Assembly: GCA_000469685.2 (NCBI GenBank)
Contig: LS997564.1
Coordinates: 23,356,552 to 23,420,551 of the forward strand
DNA length: 64,000 bases
Direction: 5' to 3'
DNA from: Haemonchus contortus
Taxonomy: Eukaryota > Nematoda > Chromadorea > Rhabditida > Trichostrongylidae
Shown here piece by piece: positions 34,800-46,559 of the stretch (positions are counted from its first letter, which is position 1; each line of letters starts with the position of its first letter). A program made the translations under genes and the position numbers. Under the pieces are notes generated by a model, which made no database searches, was not told the DNA's origin, and worked only from the letters and a program-made list of their open reading frames with translations.

Positions 34800-35195
34800 G
34801 GTAACGGAACTTCCCCCCGATTGCGGCATTCTCCCTTGCGGCATGAGGCAAATGTCACTGCAACTACCGTACCCACCCCGCCTCCCCGCCAATCGATAGG
34901 ACGCAATATTTTTTGTTGATTGCCTTTCTTTTTATTAGAGTTGATCGTTTTTAATCGCTTTTCTTCTGTTTCTTTTTCGTTATTATGCTTATTAGACTTG
35001 ATTAATTAGAATGGCTCCTTCTATATTAGCAACAATCAAGATCGCATTGGAATTGAAGAGAGCGGCCAGCCAATTCAAATAATTAAAGGACTTCCTACCT
35101 CACAAATTGCGCGCTCCAATCTTCCATCGCAATCCTGTGATACGCGGCGGGTGCGGCGTGCGCGACGCCGTTTTCGGGGAGTTGATTCCGGACCC
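34800..35195 (+). repeat. Dispersed repeat, copy 2
   Basis: Direct copy of 30,903-31,287, from GGTAACGGAACTTCCCCCC to the GC-rich tail. It ends about 50 bp before a large foldback element. Confidence 0.8.
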
Positions 35196-35242
35196 ATGTT
35201 GCGCGCGTGAAAATTCTGTAGATTCTGTAGAGTGAGGGAAGA

Positions 35243-36767
35243 GGTGAAAATGTAGTTGGTGGGGGCCACGCGGCGGCGCGGTACTTTGCTCGTCTGGCGC
35301 TCTCTCCAGCGAGATAATAGAAAGGCGTTTCATAGCTTTTTTATGTTATAACTGTGTATTTTTCACCTAATCTTAGGAAGGAAGGGGCTCCGGGGTGGGT
35401 GAGCCAATCGGACGTTCAACTTTTATCTCATCTCAGCTTTTTGTAGGAGATACCCATCTCACCCACCCCGGAGCCCCTCCCCTACTTAAAAATGGGTTTA
35501 TCGGCTCAGAAGAAGAGTAGGTGCTAAGTGGGTTGGGGGGTGCCACGCGGCGGCGCGGCTCCCTTTCTCGTCTGGCGCCTCTCTAACGAGATAGTAGAGA
35601 AGGAAGAGTAGTCGAGCCCGTAATGGTGATCAGGGACGTTTTATAAATTTTCTATGTTACACCTGTGTATTTTTCACCTAATTTTAGGAGAGGGAGGGGG
35701 GCACCGCGGTGGGTGAGTCAACAATTGGGTACTATTCAACTATTACAACCCCAAAAACTCAAAATTTTAATTTTCGATGAAACTTCGCCTATAGGGGTTA
35801 TTCGATACCCTGATAACGACTATGACCTTCACTTTTGGCGCTGGCGCCATTTGGCGTCAATTAGCGCCAATTTGGCGCCAAGGGTGTTTTCACCAAATTT
35901 GCTGAAAACTTGCGTTTAGGGGTTATTTGAGGTCCTGATAACGGATATAACATCCATTTTACACGCTGAGGCTATTTGGCGCGACGACAAGGCATACGGG
36001 TTGTGGGGGAGACGATGTGGCTCAATAAAAGTTTTGTTCGTTGTTTGAGGACACAGAAATGGATGTTATATCCGTTATCAGGACCTCAAATAACCCCTAA
36101 ACGCAAGTTTTCAGCAAATTGGGTGAAAACACCCTTGGCGCCAAATTGGCGCCAAATGGCGCCAGCGCCAAAAATGAAGGTCATATTCGTTATCAGGGCA
36201 TCGGATTACCCCTATAGGCGAAGTTTCATCGAAAATTAAAATTTTGAGTTTTTGGGGTTGTAATAGTGGAATAGTACCGTCAATTGGACGTTCAACTCTT
36301 ATCTCATCTCAGCTTTTTGCACGAGATAGCCATCTCACCCACCCCGGAGCCCCTCCCCTTCTTAAAAATAGGGTTTTATTGGCTCAGAAGAAGAGTATTC
36401 ATAATGTGCAAGCATATCAACATGTGTCAAGGGTTAGTTTGTTCTAAATCGTGAAACACATCAGTAAGACCTCACCATTCCTTCCCAGACTCAGGCCCAC
36501 TACTATCACGCTGGAGAGGAGCCAGACGAGAAAGGGTGCCGCGCCGCCGCGTGGCACCCCCCAACCCACTTAGCACCGAAGAGTATCCGTAATATGCAAG
36601 CATATCAACATGGGCCAAGAATTAGTTTGTTCTAAATCACGAAACACATCGGTACAACCTCACCATCCCTTCCCAGACTCAGCCCCGTACTACTGTCTCG
36701 CTGGAGAGAGCGCCAGACGAGCTAAGTGTCGCGCCGCCGCGTGGCCCCCACCAACTAGATTTTCACC
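35243..36767. mobile_element. 1.5-kb foldback element with ~700-bp inverted arms
   Basis: The left end GGTGAAAATGTAGTTGGTGG mirrors the right end CCACCAACTAGATTTTCACC. The arms include GCCACGCGGCGGCGCG, CCACCCCGGAGCCCCTCCCC and TTGGCGCCAAGGGTGTTTTC with their complements. The loop is around 35,965-36,055. The left arm also holds an internal direct duplication (about 35,350-35,400 and 35,650-35,715). No transposase is encoded. Confidence 0.9.
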
Positions 36768-37282
36768 AGGGAAGATGTTGGCTACGCGTTATACGGTGAG
36801 AAGGTATGTGTTTTCGCAAAAAATATAAGCTAAATCATAAACGTAAAAATAAACATCTATAGTATGGTACACAGAGTGTGCATCCTGGATGCCTTCGTAA
36901 TGATATGGATGTCGTTTAGTTTTGTATTCAATGTAATTCCTTTGCAGACGTTAACAGTTTTCCGTTTTCCAATGTTGGTGACGTGATTTCGATTAGAATT
37001 CATGATTTCTTATGAAGTACTCCGTGCTTGTTGATAAATACGGGCGGTGTTTTCAAGTAATTCAATAGTTCTCACTGGTTCACTGTCCTTGTCTTTGAGC
37101 AGAAGACAGGCTTGTTCACGGATCGGTTGAATTTAGAGAAGCGCAGTTTCGTCATACGAACAGGAATCTTTGTTTCCTATTGTGTGGTAAACGGTATCGC
37201 TCTTCACAGATGCAATTTCAAAACATCACTGAAAGGCCATCACTAAAAGGCCTTGACATCGTTACTACTATTGCTATAATAT
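36768..37282. other. No gene recognised
   Basis: AT-rich, short open frames only. Confidence 0.45.
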
Positions 37283-37830
37283 TCTTACTACATATGAAGC
37301 GCTCGCGTCTGTCTGTCTGTTTGCACGAAAATTCGTAGCTCCTGTTCCCGCGGACCTAGAAAGTTCAAACTTGGTAGGACTATAAGGGACATGAAGGTAA
37401 CATTTATGGTGAGTGGCAGGATAGACTCCGCCCACAGGAGGCGCGGTTTGAACGAAATAAGTTTGAGCGGGAAATCACTACTCCTGTTTCCGTAGACCTA
37501 GAGTTTAAACTTGGAAGGAGTACAGGTGGCAGGATAGAAACACTTGTGGTAGGTGGGAGGACCGCACTCCGCCCACGGGAGGCGGGATAATCGCGAAAAT
37601 TTTCAGTTTGGCTAAAGGGCGTTTAAATTTGGTGGGAGGGCAGGCGGCAATACAGAAACACTTATGGTGGGTAGCAGGACCAGACTCCGCCCGCAGGGGC
37701 GGGTTTCTGCGAAATAAACGTCTGGGCGAAAATCTATAATTCCTGATTCCGTGGACTGGAGAGCAAAATCAGTAAGAGCAGAGGAGAACACTGGCAGTAG
37801 AAGGGGTCTCACTAGGAAAGGGACTTCAAC
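37283..37830 (+). mobile_element. Helitron-family 5' fragment
   Basis: 5'-like start TCTTACTACATATGAAGCGC after AT, then repeated blocks of AACTCCTGTTCCCGTGGACC type, each with GACTCCGCCCACAGG. No 3' hairpin end is present. Confidence 0.65.
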
Positions 37831-38226
37831 TTCATGCAACTTGCATGAAACTTCAAATAGAGGCCTTAGTATATCGATAGGGCTTGGAAAGTTATTAACA
37901 AATATGAAAATTAACTGCAAAATGAGTCCACCGTAAAAAAGTTGTGAGCGTTCAAAGTTTGCATGCCTAAAGCATGGCAGATAGTGCCAGTTAATGAGCA
38001 CAGTTGCCCGCAATAGCCACAAGGGTCATCGCGGCGTAGTTGCAGTTCTCTCCCTCTCCAGGTGTGCGATGAGGGTTTGCTCTCCGTTCTCGTTTTCGCT
38101 TTTGCCAAACGTGCTTTCATCCCAATAAAAGCTCCTAAGCCGTCTTCCTTACTAATTTATGTTAGCGCCTTGTTCCGACTATCATTGGCGATCACCTACC
38201 TATCACCCACCACTGCACTTGTTTAA

Positions 38227-38868
38227 CCCTTTGACGACCATGGCACCCGCCGGCGGGTGCCACTATGACTGGCCCATGGGACCATGTCACCCAATGTTGG
38301 GTGCCACCATGTTTTTTTCTTTATTTGCACAATTGAAACTTATTTGATATTTTCATTATTAATAACTAACTTCATGGTATTTATATTCAACATGGACCAC
38401 ATTATTGTTTTATTAAAGCTTATTTATTACAAACGTATATATACAATGGGGTATCACTGGAGGAAAAACCTGGGTACTTCCGCAAGATTTTTGTTCATCC
38501 TGGAAACATTGCAGACAGTAAAAGCCGTAACAACTGTTGCACTGTGTTTTCACTATCTTAGCACTAGCAAAGCATAATTTGATATTAAAGGATCTCAATG
38601 TAACACGCATTTTTCACTGTAATCACTATTTTCAGAATTTTTCCCACATTGCTTTCAAACTCCATTTTCAAGCCTCACTTAATTATAATGGATAAAATTA
38701 TCTTTTGATACTTCTATTGCAAGCGAAATATTGCTACTTTTATTGAGTCAGAGAAAGGAGTTACCCCTGGGACCATGGCACCCACCGGTGGGTGCCAGTC
38801 GCGCACGAAAGGAAAGGGGCGTGGTCCTATGGGCGCGTCACGGCGAAATCGGCATGGTCGTCAAAGGG
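38227..38868. mobile_element. piggyBac-type MITE (642 bp)
   Basis: Begins CCCTTTGACGACCATGGCAC and ends GGCATGGTCGTCAAAGGG, with TTAA on both sides. Both subterminal regions carry a 20-bp palindrome: GGCACCCGCCGGCGGGTGCC on the left and GGCACCCACCGGTGGGTGCC on the right. No transposase. Confidence 0.9.
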
Positions 38869-39473
38869 TTAAAATTTCTCCACGTCATTCTTGTTACGCT
38901 CCTTCATTTTCAACATCGAAACACACATACACACGCCCAAAGTGAAATAGTTTTCGAGTATAAACACTCGAGAAATTTCAACATCGATGAAGCAACCCGA
39001 AAAATGGGTAGAGGAAAGGTGTAATTTTTTGGTCTCGATTCAATTGTAATATTCGATTTTTCACGCATATCTGTTTTACATAATTCGGAATTCTATGTTT
39101 ATGATAGGTCTCGATGTCAGACATTTTTCTTCCAATAATATTCTAGGACTTGCTGCGAAAATACCAGCCATTATCTCGTATACTTCTCCTTGCCTAGGTC
39201 GACTCGCAATAAAGTTCAACCAAATTTTTGGGTTACCGCAGTAGTCTATGACATTTTCCCTTGGCGTTGTCGGCCTGAGCATGTCCGATTGTATCCCTTT
39301 ACCAGTTCGAGAGCTTTGTCGTTATTGCATACTATCCAATTGAGAAATGTATTGGTTGCTATTAAATTCGAAGAACATTAAGTAGGATCTCAGTAGACAT
39401 TTATGTTACTGTCTTTGTAAAGATGGCTCAAGTATTAAAGCAGAATATGAGAATTATTCAGCATTTCGGAATC

Positions 39474-42210
39474 TCAATATGATCTTCTCTGTAATTGAAA
39501 AGTTGTATGTAATCCATATCGCATGGTTGAAACGGATACTGAGGTTTTGTTACTCTTCCTTGAGGATGTGCAGGAAAGTCGGGTAACGCATAGGGTTTTG
39601 CCTCGGTTTTTGGACATGCTTAGCAGCTGTTGTGTTGAGTTTCTTTGCCGTAATGCGACCTTCTGGGATCCACACTCTGTGTTGCAGTCAATTGCGACAT
39701 TGTGTGCTATGTGGTTCATGCTTGTCATGCCGAATGGGAGGTTCGCTTCGCTGTAATGCTTTCGGTGTATTTAAGCGCTTCTAGAATATAAAAATACTAA
39801 TCTGCATTATGAAAAAACCGGGTTCGTGAACCAGTCGATCAGGATATCTGATCTGAGTGGCCCGCTGAATTCTCCGTCGAAAGGAAATGATGAATCCTGT
39901 ATCCTGCATGGAACCCCATTTTGAATAGCGTGCTCACGCTCGAATCGCTCACAGGAACTTTTAAAGAGAACACGAAATCGCTGCAGCCTGCGCAAGACGA
40001 CGAAGAACTATACAAACAAACGCTGCAGGCCGTAGGTCTCATAAAAGGCAATATTTCGCAAATCAGTTTGGCTAAGAATGAAGAAGGACTTGCGCGAGAA
40101 CATGGAAAATTCTTCTAATCATAAGGCTCCCTAGGAAACAGTCATGCACTTCCAGTAAAGATCAACAATACTACGACCGCCCCGAATTTGACCTAGACAA
40201 GGCAACTGTCAGGCATGATTTTTACTCTAACAAGCGAAGGATCCCAAGTCGAAGTGGCCATTTGAAATGGGACCTACACTGCTAGGCGTATTTTTTGATG
40301 CTGATTTCAAATCTGCATTCAAAATTTGCCAAACGATTCTCTGAACGAAGTTATGGAGGTGGTCTCCAGGGAACGCACCACAGGGGCAAAGCACAAAAGC
40401 CATGGTCGCCGGCACCCCAGCAGTGGCAGCTTGGAGTGGAGGTGAGCGTGACGCTTCACAAGCACGGGACCAAGGATTGGGTTTGGTGGGCGACGGCGTT
40501 TTTGCATCTTGCAGGACTATTTTCTCCAAGTTGGAAAAATCTTCTCGCGTTAGTATTACTGCCTTTAGCAACTTTTTTGTTGCTGGAGGCGAGTCAGTTC
40601 CTACTTAAACCGTCTGACATCTACTCCAACCACCAACATTACAAAAATTCTATTTTTATCGTTATACATTTCAAATTCACTGTAAGATAACTTTTACTTA
40701 CTATAATTGGATACGATAATCTATCATGCAGTGTTAAAACAAAATACTTTCACAATGGGCGTCAACCGACAGCGACCAAACATCAACGACCCTCTAGATG
40801 TGCTTGCAGTTTCCTCTTCAGCATCCGGTTCCCACAGTGGATCGGTCTCCTCGTCCTCAATCACGCAGTCTCAATATCGAGTCTTCGTAAAATGATTCCG
40901 CAAGGTAGAGGAGAAACTATCTATCAACTTGTGCTCCTTCCTTGTAAGGGCGTGTTCAAAATCACAGGATCCGAAGTACTTCTTGTTCTTTAGTGCTACA
41001 TCCATCCATGTATACCATACTTTGTCGCGTTTGCCACATGGCAACCCTTACCTTTTTTGAAAACTGATCGATAGCAGTGGAGGACGGTTTAAGTAGGAAC
41101 TGGCTCGCCCCCAGCATTCAATAAGCCGCTGAAGGCGGTAAAACTAACATAAAATGATTTTTACAACCTGGAGGAAAAAGTCCTGCAAAATGCAAAAACG
41201 CCGCCGCCCACCAAACAAGATCCTTGATCCCGTGCCTGTGAAGCGTCACGCTTACCTCCACTCCAAGCCGCCACTGCTGGGATGCGGGCGACCATGGCTT
41301 TTGTGCTTTCCTTGTTGAGCGCTCTCCGGAGACCACCTTCATAACTTCGTTCAAAGAATCGTTTGGCAGATTTTGAATGCTGATTTGAAATCAGCATCAA
41401 AGAATGCGTCTAGCAGTGTAGGCCTCATTTCAAATGGCCACTTCGACTTGGGATCCTACCCTTGTAAGATCAACCCTACCAGGATTTGACGAAAACGAAC
41501 AAGGATTCCGTGAATTCTGAGCGACATATGGAAACTTAGTTCACAACAATCGAGCGGCGTTAACGGTGATTGAAAAGATGCTGCTGTCGAAGGGAAGCCA
41601 TGGTAGCAAATCAGGCAGACCAATGGAGGGAATACAACTGCTACCCCAAAACTAGCAGTCGATGACAGAAACGCTCACGAAAGAATAGGGATAAACCAGC
41701 TCATAGTTCGAAGATTACGAGACCTCCCATCGGCAGATAGAAGAACCGGAAGGACTGGAGTGACATACGATAAAAATGTGTCTGTTGAATGAAATTTTAT
41801 TAGCCGAACAAGATATTCGAGCCACAAAGGACGCCATGTGCATCGGAGCAATCTTAAGCGAACTTCACAGAGACGTCGTAGCTAGTGATTGCGGACTTGC
41901 ACGAAAAAGATGTCACCGTTGAAAGTGTCATGCAAATAATGGAAACGGAAATAACCGTAAAGAACTAGGCTAACAGAGCCTAAGGCAAGGATGTTAGACA
42001 GAGGCTCGCGACCTCAAAAGTGCGTAGTTTCTGAGCAAGATAATCACTTTGCGTGGCATGCACATCGGTGCTCACTGATGCGAAAAAGTGAAAAATAGAA
42101 TGGAAAAGCAGCTCTACTGGAAATGTTATTCGAACCAGCACCCTTGCAAGGGATGCGCTAGGCAAAATTGCATGCTTGTGGTAAGCTCTACCGTAACAAT
42201 TTATGCTTTT
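39474..42210 (+). mobile_element. Pao/BEL-like LTR retrotransposon relic (LTR end plus gag), split by a foldback element
   Basis: 39,500-39,880 matches 46,740-47,060 and ends in GGTTCGTGAACCAGTCGATC, compatible with an LTR edge. Gag-like coding follows at 39,920-40,130 (QDDEELYKQTLQAVGLIKGN). After the inserted foldback element (40,228-41,467) it resumes at 41,468-42,200 with VHNNRAALTVIEKMLLSKG, EGIQLLPQN and ILSELHRDVVAS, in broken frames. No reverse transcriptase is visible in the window. Confidence 0.7.
40228..41467. mobile_element. 1.24-kb long-inverted-repeat element, copy 1
   Basis: The left end TAACAAGCGAAGGATCCCAAG and the following ~330 bp (GTCGAAGTGGCCATTTGAAA) are mirrored at 41,110-41,467. 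Same element as 61,815-62,945. It carries no transposase; the open frames in its arms are repeat sequence. Confidence 0.88.
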
Positions 42211-42550
42211 CTGGGGAGAACGCGAGAATAAGTCATTTGTACGTGCGCCAAAGGAGCGCAGCGAGTGGCAGCGAGTCGAAAGGAATCAATCAGACCGTGC
42301 GCAGCGGTGAGCAACAACCGCAACGGTGATGTAACATATCAGCCACGCAAAGAATGAAGCGATATGTCAATCAACACAGTAGAGACCAACGATGCGGAGG
42401 AATCACAACACAAACCAACACAACATCGAGAAGAATGGAGTCGAAGAAGAAACAAAAGAGGGTGACTCCATAACTAACGAGTGTCATAGCACGATAAATC
42501 ACACCGCAATACGAAGATTTTCGGATACGCAAAGTCGATACCAGAACATA

Positions 42551-42600
42551 TTAATCCATTGACGACGTGGCGCGCCGGCGGGCCACGCCATATCATGCTC
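42551..42600 (+). mobile_element. Solo piggyBac-type end
   Basis: TTAA followed by TCCATTGACGACGTGGC and a GCGCGCCGGCGGGC-type near-palindrome, resembling the MITE ends at 25,124 and 38,227. No partner end found. Confidence 0.5.
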
Positions 42601-42853
42601 CTGTAGTATTTACATAATTTACCGAGTGTTCATATAATTTTTTCCTTTTTTTCAAGTAACACTGAGCTCGCAGCCTTCTAGAGAATCAGGCATTGTGGTC
42701 CAGGAATCATTCGTTTCCAAGTACAGTTATAAGAAAAATTAAAAGTTAATGTAAAGACAATATAAAAGGAGGGTCGCCAATGGGTTAGTATTGCCAAGAA
42801 AGCGCCATCCTTATAGCGTTCTACACAACCGCAACATACATATGAAATACCAT

Positions 42854-43037
42854 TGGCTGCTTTCAGACTTCGACGTACATCCATCCGTCCGGCGCGTTGC
42901 GTGCGTGCGACGGCGGCCCTAGCCACTTGTTGGCACGTGATCCAGTGACCAAGTGTTGCGTACAAGTGGGCTAGGGCCGCCGTCGCACGCAGACGGACGG
43001 GCGAACGCAACGGACAGTCGAAGTCTGAAAGCAGCCA
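42854..43037. mobile_element. 184-bp foldback MITE, family X copy 1
   Basis: Ends TGGCTGCTTTCAGACTTCGA / complement, with inner arms GGCGGCCCTAGCCACTTGT and its mirror. Same family as 46,100-46,308. Confidence 0.85.
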
Positions 43038-43104
43038 TTCAGTGCACGTGCAGAAATCAGGACTTAAAAAATCTAATTGTCGTTCACCACTTTCGCATTG
43101 GAGC

Positions 43105-45210
43105 AACATTAGTGAAAGATCGATTGATCGACCGCCTCTTACTATTAATTATATTCGACTATATTCATATTCTCCGACTATTATTCTGTTCTCTTCTGTT
43201 GTAGTTATTTATTCTCTGCTGTCGTCGAATGTATCAGGTATTTCAAGCGTTTGAATTTGAATAGTAGTTTTTTGCATGATGTTTCGGTCAACTTGTGATA
43301 AGAAGATCAAATTTTTTTTATTCGTGCATTATTTAGTTTTTTTTGTGGAGTGTGCATGATAGCATTCTTGAACATTGTCCAAAGTTGTCCAAGATTGTGA
43401 GATATTTTGAGTAAGATATCGCATGTAAACATCTTTTACCCATGCATGTCGATGTGTAATAAATATTGTATTACTGCTACCCTTTTGTTTTTACTACTCT
43501 TTTTGAATTGCATTTTCTTCAAACGCAGTCATCGATGTGCTCTTGCACAATCATAACGATACTCTTAGACTTCGACTTGAGGAACTTTATGCAGTTAGAA
43601 CCCAATATTCGCATGCATTCCCTCGGAAACGGCAGTGTGGTGAGTTAAGTTTGTAAAATTTCATACCTTACTCCTTTCATTTTAAACTAGTTCAGCCACA
43701 TATTCGTAGATATTGTACTGTTTGATATAATTATTATAATGTTTATATGTTTTGCACATGCTACTGCTTTTTATGTTTATTTAGCACGCGAAATTCGTGG
43801 AAAGCAAAGGTGGTTAGTAATTTCTGATTGTTTACTTTGTTGATTATTTCTTTTTCTTTTGATCTTAGCAATTAACACGTAAAAGCAGTATTGTATAGTG
43901 TTAAAAACATTGTGTTTGTTTGCTTTGAATCATTTTATTTCATTACACATAAATAATGCGTATGGGACCACCATTTTTCGCTGAAATCCAGGCGCGGTGA
44001 GTTTCTTTCGAATGATAATTTTATTATAACTTCTTTTTTCACTTATTCATTGCAATCAATGTGTATACATCATGAATGAATGTTGAGAAGGTTATAGAAG
44101 TAACATTTTTCTTGTTTTATTCAATTACAAATGAACATTGCCTGTGGAATCTGCGCATCTCGATGAAATACAAGCGCGGTAAGTTGCTTTTCAATATTAG
44201 CTATGATATTTCTTCTTCTTTTGCTCATTTTGCCCCATCGTTCTAAAAAAGAACAAAAACTAACTTTTAAAAGGATATTCTGCAACCTTCTCAACATGCA
44301 CTGATAATGTTACTCATATTAGTTGCAATGAATAAGTGAAAAAAGAAGTGCTAACAGAGTTATCATTCGAAAGAAAATCACCGCGCCTGATTTTAGCGTA
44401 AAGTGGTGGTCCCACATGCAATATTTACGTGTAACGAAATACCATGGTTCAAAGCAAACAAACACAATGTTCTTAACAATATACGATACTGCTTCTACGT
44501 ATCAATTGCTATGGTCAAGTGAAAAAGAAATAATCAATCAAGTAAAAAATCAAAAGTTACTCACCACCCTTCCGTCGACTTTCATGCGCAAATAAACATA
44601 AACAGCAGTATACATGTGCAAAACATATAAGTTTTATGATAATTATATCGAACAGTGCAATATCTACGAATATATTGCCGAACTAGTTAAAAATAAAAAG
44701 AGTAAGATATGAAATTTTACAAATTTAACTCACCACACTGCCACTCCGAGGGAGTGCATGCTAATATTGGGTTCTAACTGCATGAAGTTCTTTAAGTTGA
44801 GGTCAAAGAGTATTATTATGTTTGTGCAAGAACACATCAATGACTGCGTTTGAAGAAAATGCAATTCAAAAAGAGTAGTTGTAATACAATATTTATTACA
44901 CATTGACATGCTTTCCCTGCAATATTTTACTCAAAACATCTCACACTTTTAATCAGCTTTCAAGGATGCTTTTGAATTCCATCACAAACGTTCCATCAAA
45001 AGTGAGTCAGAGAATGCGCGAATGAAAAATAAAAGATATTTGTTATCACAAGTTAACCAAAACATCATGCAAAAAACTACTATACGAATTCAAATACATA
45101 AATTACTCACCTGATCTTTTCGAAGATAGCAGAAAATAAATAATGAATAATCATAAATAAATGATCAGTTGAATGGAACAGAATAACAGTTACAAAATAT
45201 AAGGGAAGTC
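43105..45210. repeat. ~2.1-kb imperfect inverted repeat (arms ~900-1,000 bp, loop ~190 bp)
   Basis: Left-arm segments such as GGCGCGGTGAGTTTCTTTCG (43,991), GGCAGTGTGGTGAGTTAA (43,631) and TTTGCATGATGTTTCGGTCA (43,271) have mirrored partners at about 44,368-44,387, 44,727-44,745 and 45,053-45,075. The centre is near 44,190. TGCTTTCAGAC-type MITE ends lie at both borders (43,023 and 45,288). No long open frame. Confidence 0.85.
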
Positions 45211-46099
45211 CGATCAGGAAAAAAGTGAAATCAGCAGTTTGGGTGTGTTGTACGCAATTGCAGACATAGCCGGGAGTCGCTTAAAGGCTGCTTTCAGACA
45301 GTTACGGGAATGTTGTCAACCGCATGTGGAGCGACTCAGCGTTTTTGTCGTTTTCTCTGCTCCTTCTTCAACAAGCACCTCACTTGCAGAAGGATAGAGC
45401 GCAGACGGAAGAGCTGGCCATCCCTCGCCATCTTACAAACGCAATACAAACTTTTTTTTAGACTGATTCATTGTTCCTGCAGACTTTCAAATGACGTCGT
45501 TGTTTTCGGAGCTTACTAACATGAAGTATAACTTAAAAATACTGAAAAAGCCTGGGTTCCCTGCAATATCACACATTTCCTGCAACGAGAATAAATCCTT
45601 CACATCTTTCAGGGCATATAACTGACCAGGCGTTAACTTTTTTCGCTAATTACACATCAAACTTATCCCTCATCTCCCATCCCTCTGTACCCGAAGGTCA
45701 AGGGAGACGGGCAGTAGGAACGATTCTCTAAAATCGATTCGCCGCACGCGGCTGTCGCGGACCATTCGTTGGCCGTTGTTTCAGCTCTGGCGTTCTTCAT
45801 ACAGCTCAATCGATATGCTATTTCTTTTGTTCCTGTATTTCTTACCTGCTGCAGCGTTCTGCTACAATCTTTCACGCGCGACGCGACAATTTCGTTCCTA
45901 TTGCATCACACTCGAATATCAATTCAAATGGTCCTCGGCTCGTGTACCCGTTCATATGTCCATTCCTGAAGAGCGTGCAGGTGGAAGTACAGACAGCGAG
46001 CGGAAACGCCCTCCTTGCACTGGCCGACACGACACGCAGAGGCTGCTTCTTCGTCTGAATCTCTCAGCGAGAGAAATTCTGGTTGACAACATTCGTAGG

Positions 46100-46308
46100 T
46101 CCCCTCAGACTCCAACGACTGGTCCGTCCGTCCGTCCGTCCGGCGCGTTGCGGTCGCGTTGCGTGCATGCAACGGCGGCCCTAGCCACTTGTTGGCACGT
46201 GATCCAGTGATCCTGTGTTGTGAGCAAGTGGCTAGGGCGCCTTCGCATGCACGCAACGCGCCGGACGGACGGACGGATGGACGGACGTCGAAGTCTGAAA
46301 GCATCCAA
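46100..46308. mobile_element. Foldback MITE, family X copy 2
   Basis: Arms of CGTCCGTCCGTCCGGCGCGT type with CCTAGCCACTTGTTGGCACG and mirrored copies, matching 42,854-43,037. It abuts a family Y copy. Confidence 0.85.
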
Positions 46309-46516
46309 ATACGGGGCAAATTGCGCGGCGAAGTTCTTTACGTTTTTTACGACTCTGACGCCAATTTTCGGGGCACAAACTCGAAGTAGAGTAGATCAGT
46401 AGGGTAAGGTGATCTTTCTAACCTACTTTACTTCAAACACGGGCTCCAATGATGGGCACTAAAGTCGTTCAATTCGTTAGGAACTTCGCCGCGCAACTTA
46501 CCGCTCGCATCCTTGG
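46304..46516. mobile_element. Foldback MITE, family Y copy 2
   Basis: Left arm TCCAAATACGGGGCAAATTG then CGCGGCGAAGTTC; right arm GAACTTCGCCGCGCAACTTA. The central CTCCAATGATGGGC matches 33,938-34,149. Confidence 0.85.
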
Positions 46517-46559
46517 ACGCATGCAATTCCACATCCCCCCCCCCCCCTCCCCAAACATT

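Noticed and set aside
40295..40690. 131-codon plus-strand frame
   Set aside because: It covers the arm of a long-inverted-repeat element; the same sequence reads differently in copy 2 and in the opposite arm.
45776..46319. Open frames of 131-144 codons on both strands
   Set aside because: Much of their length lies in a foldback MITE, and no recognisable domain is seen in the rest.
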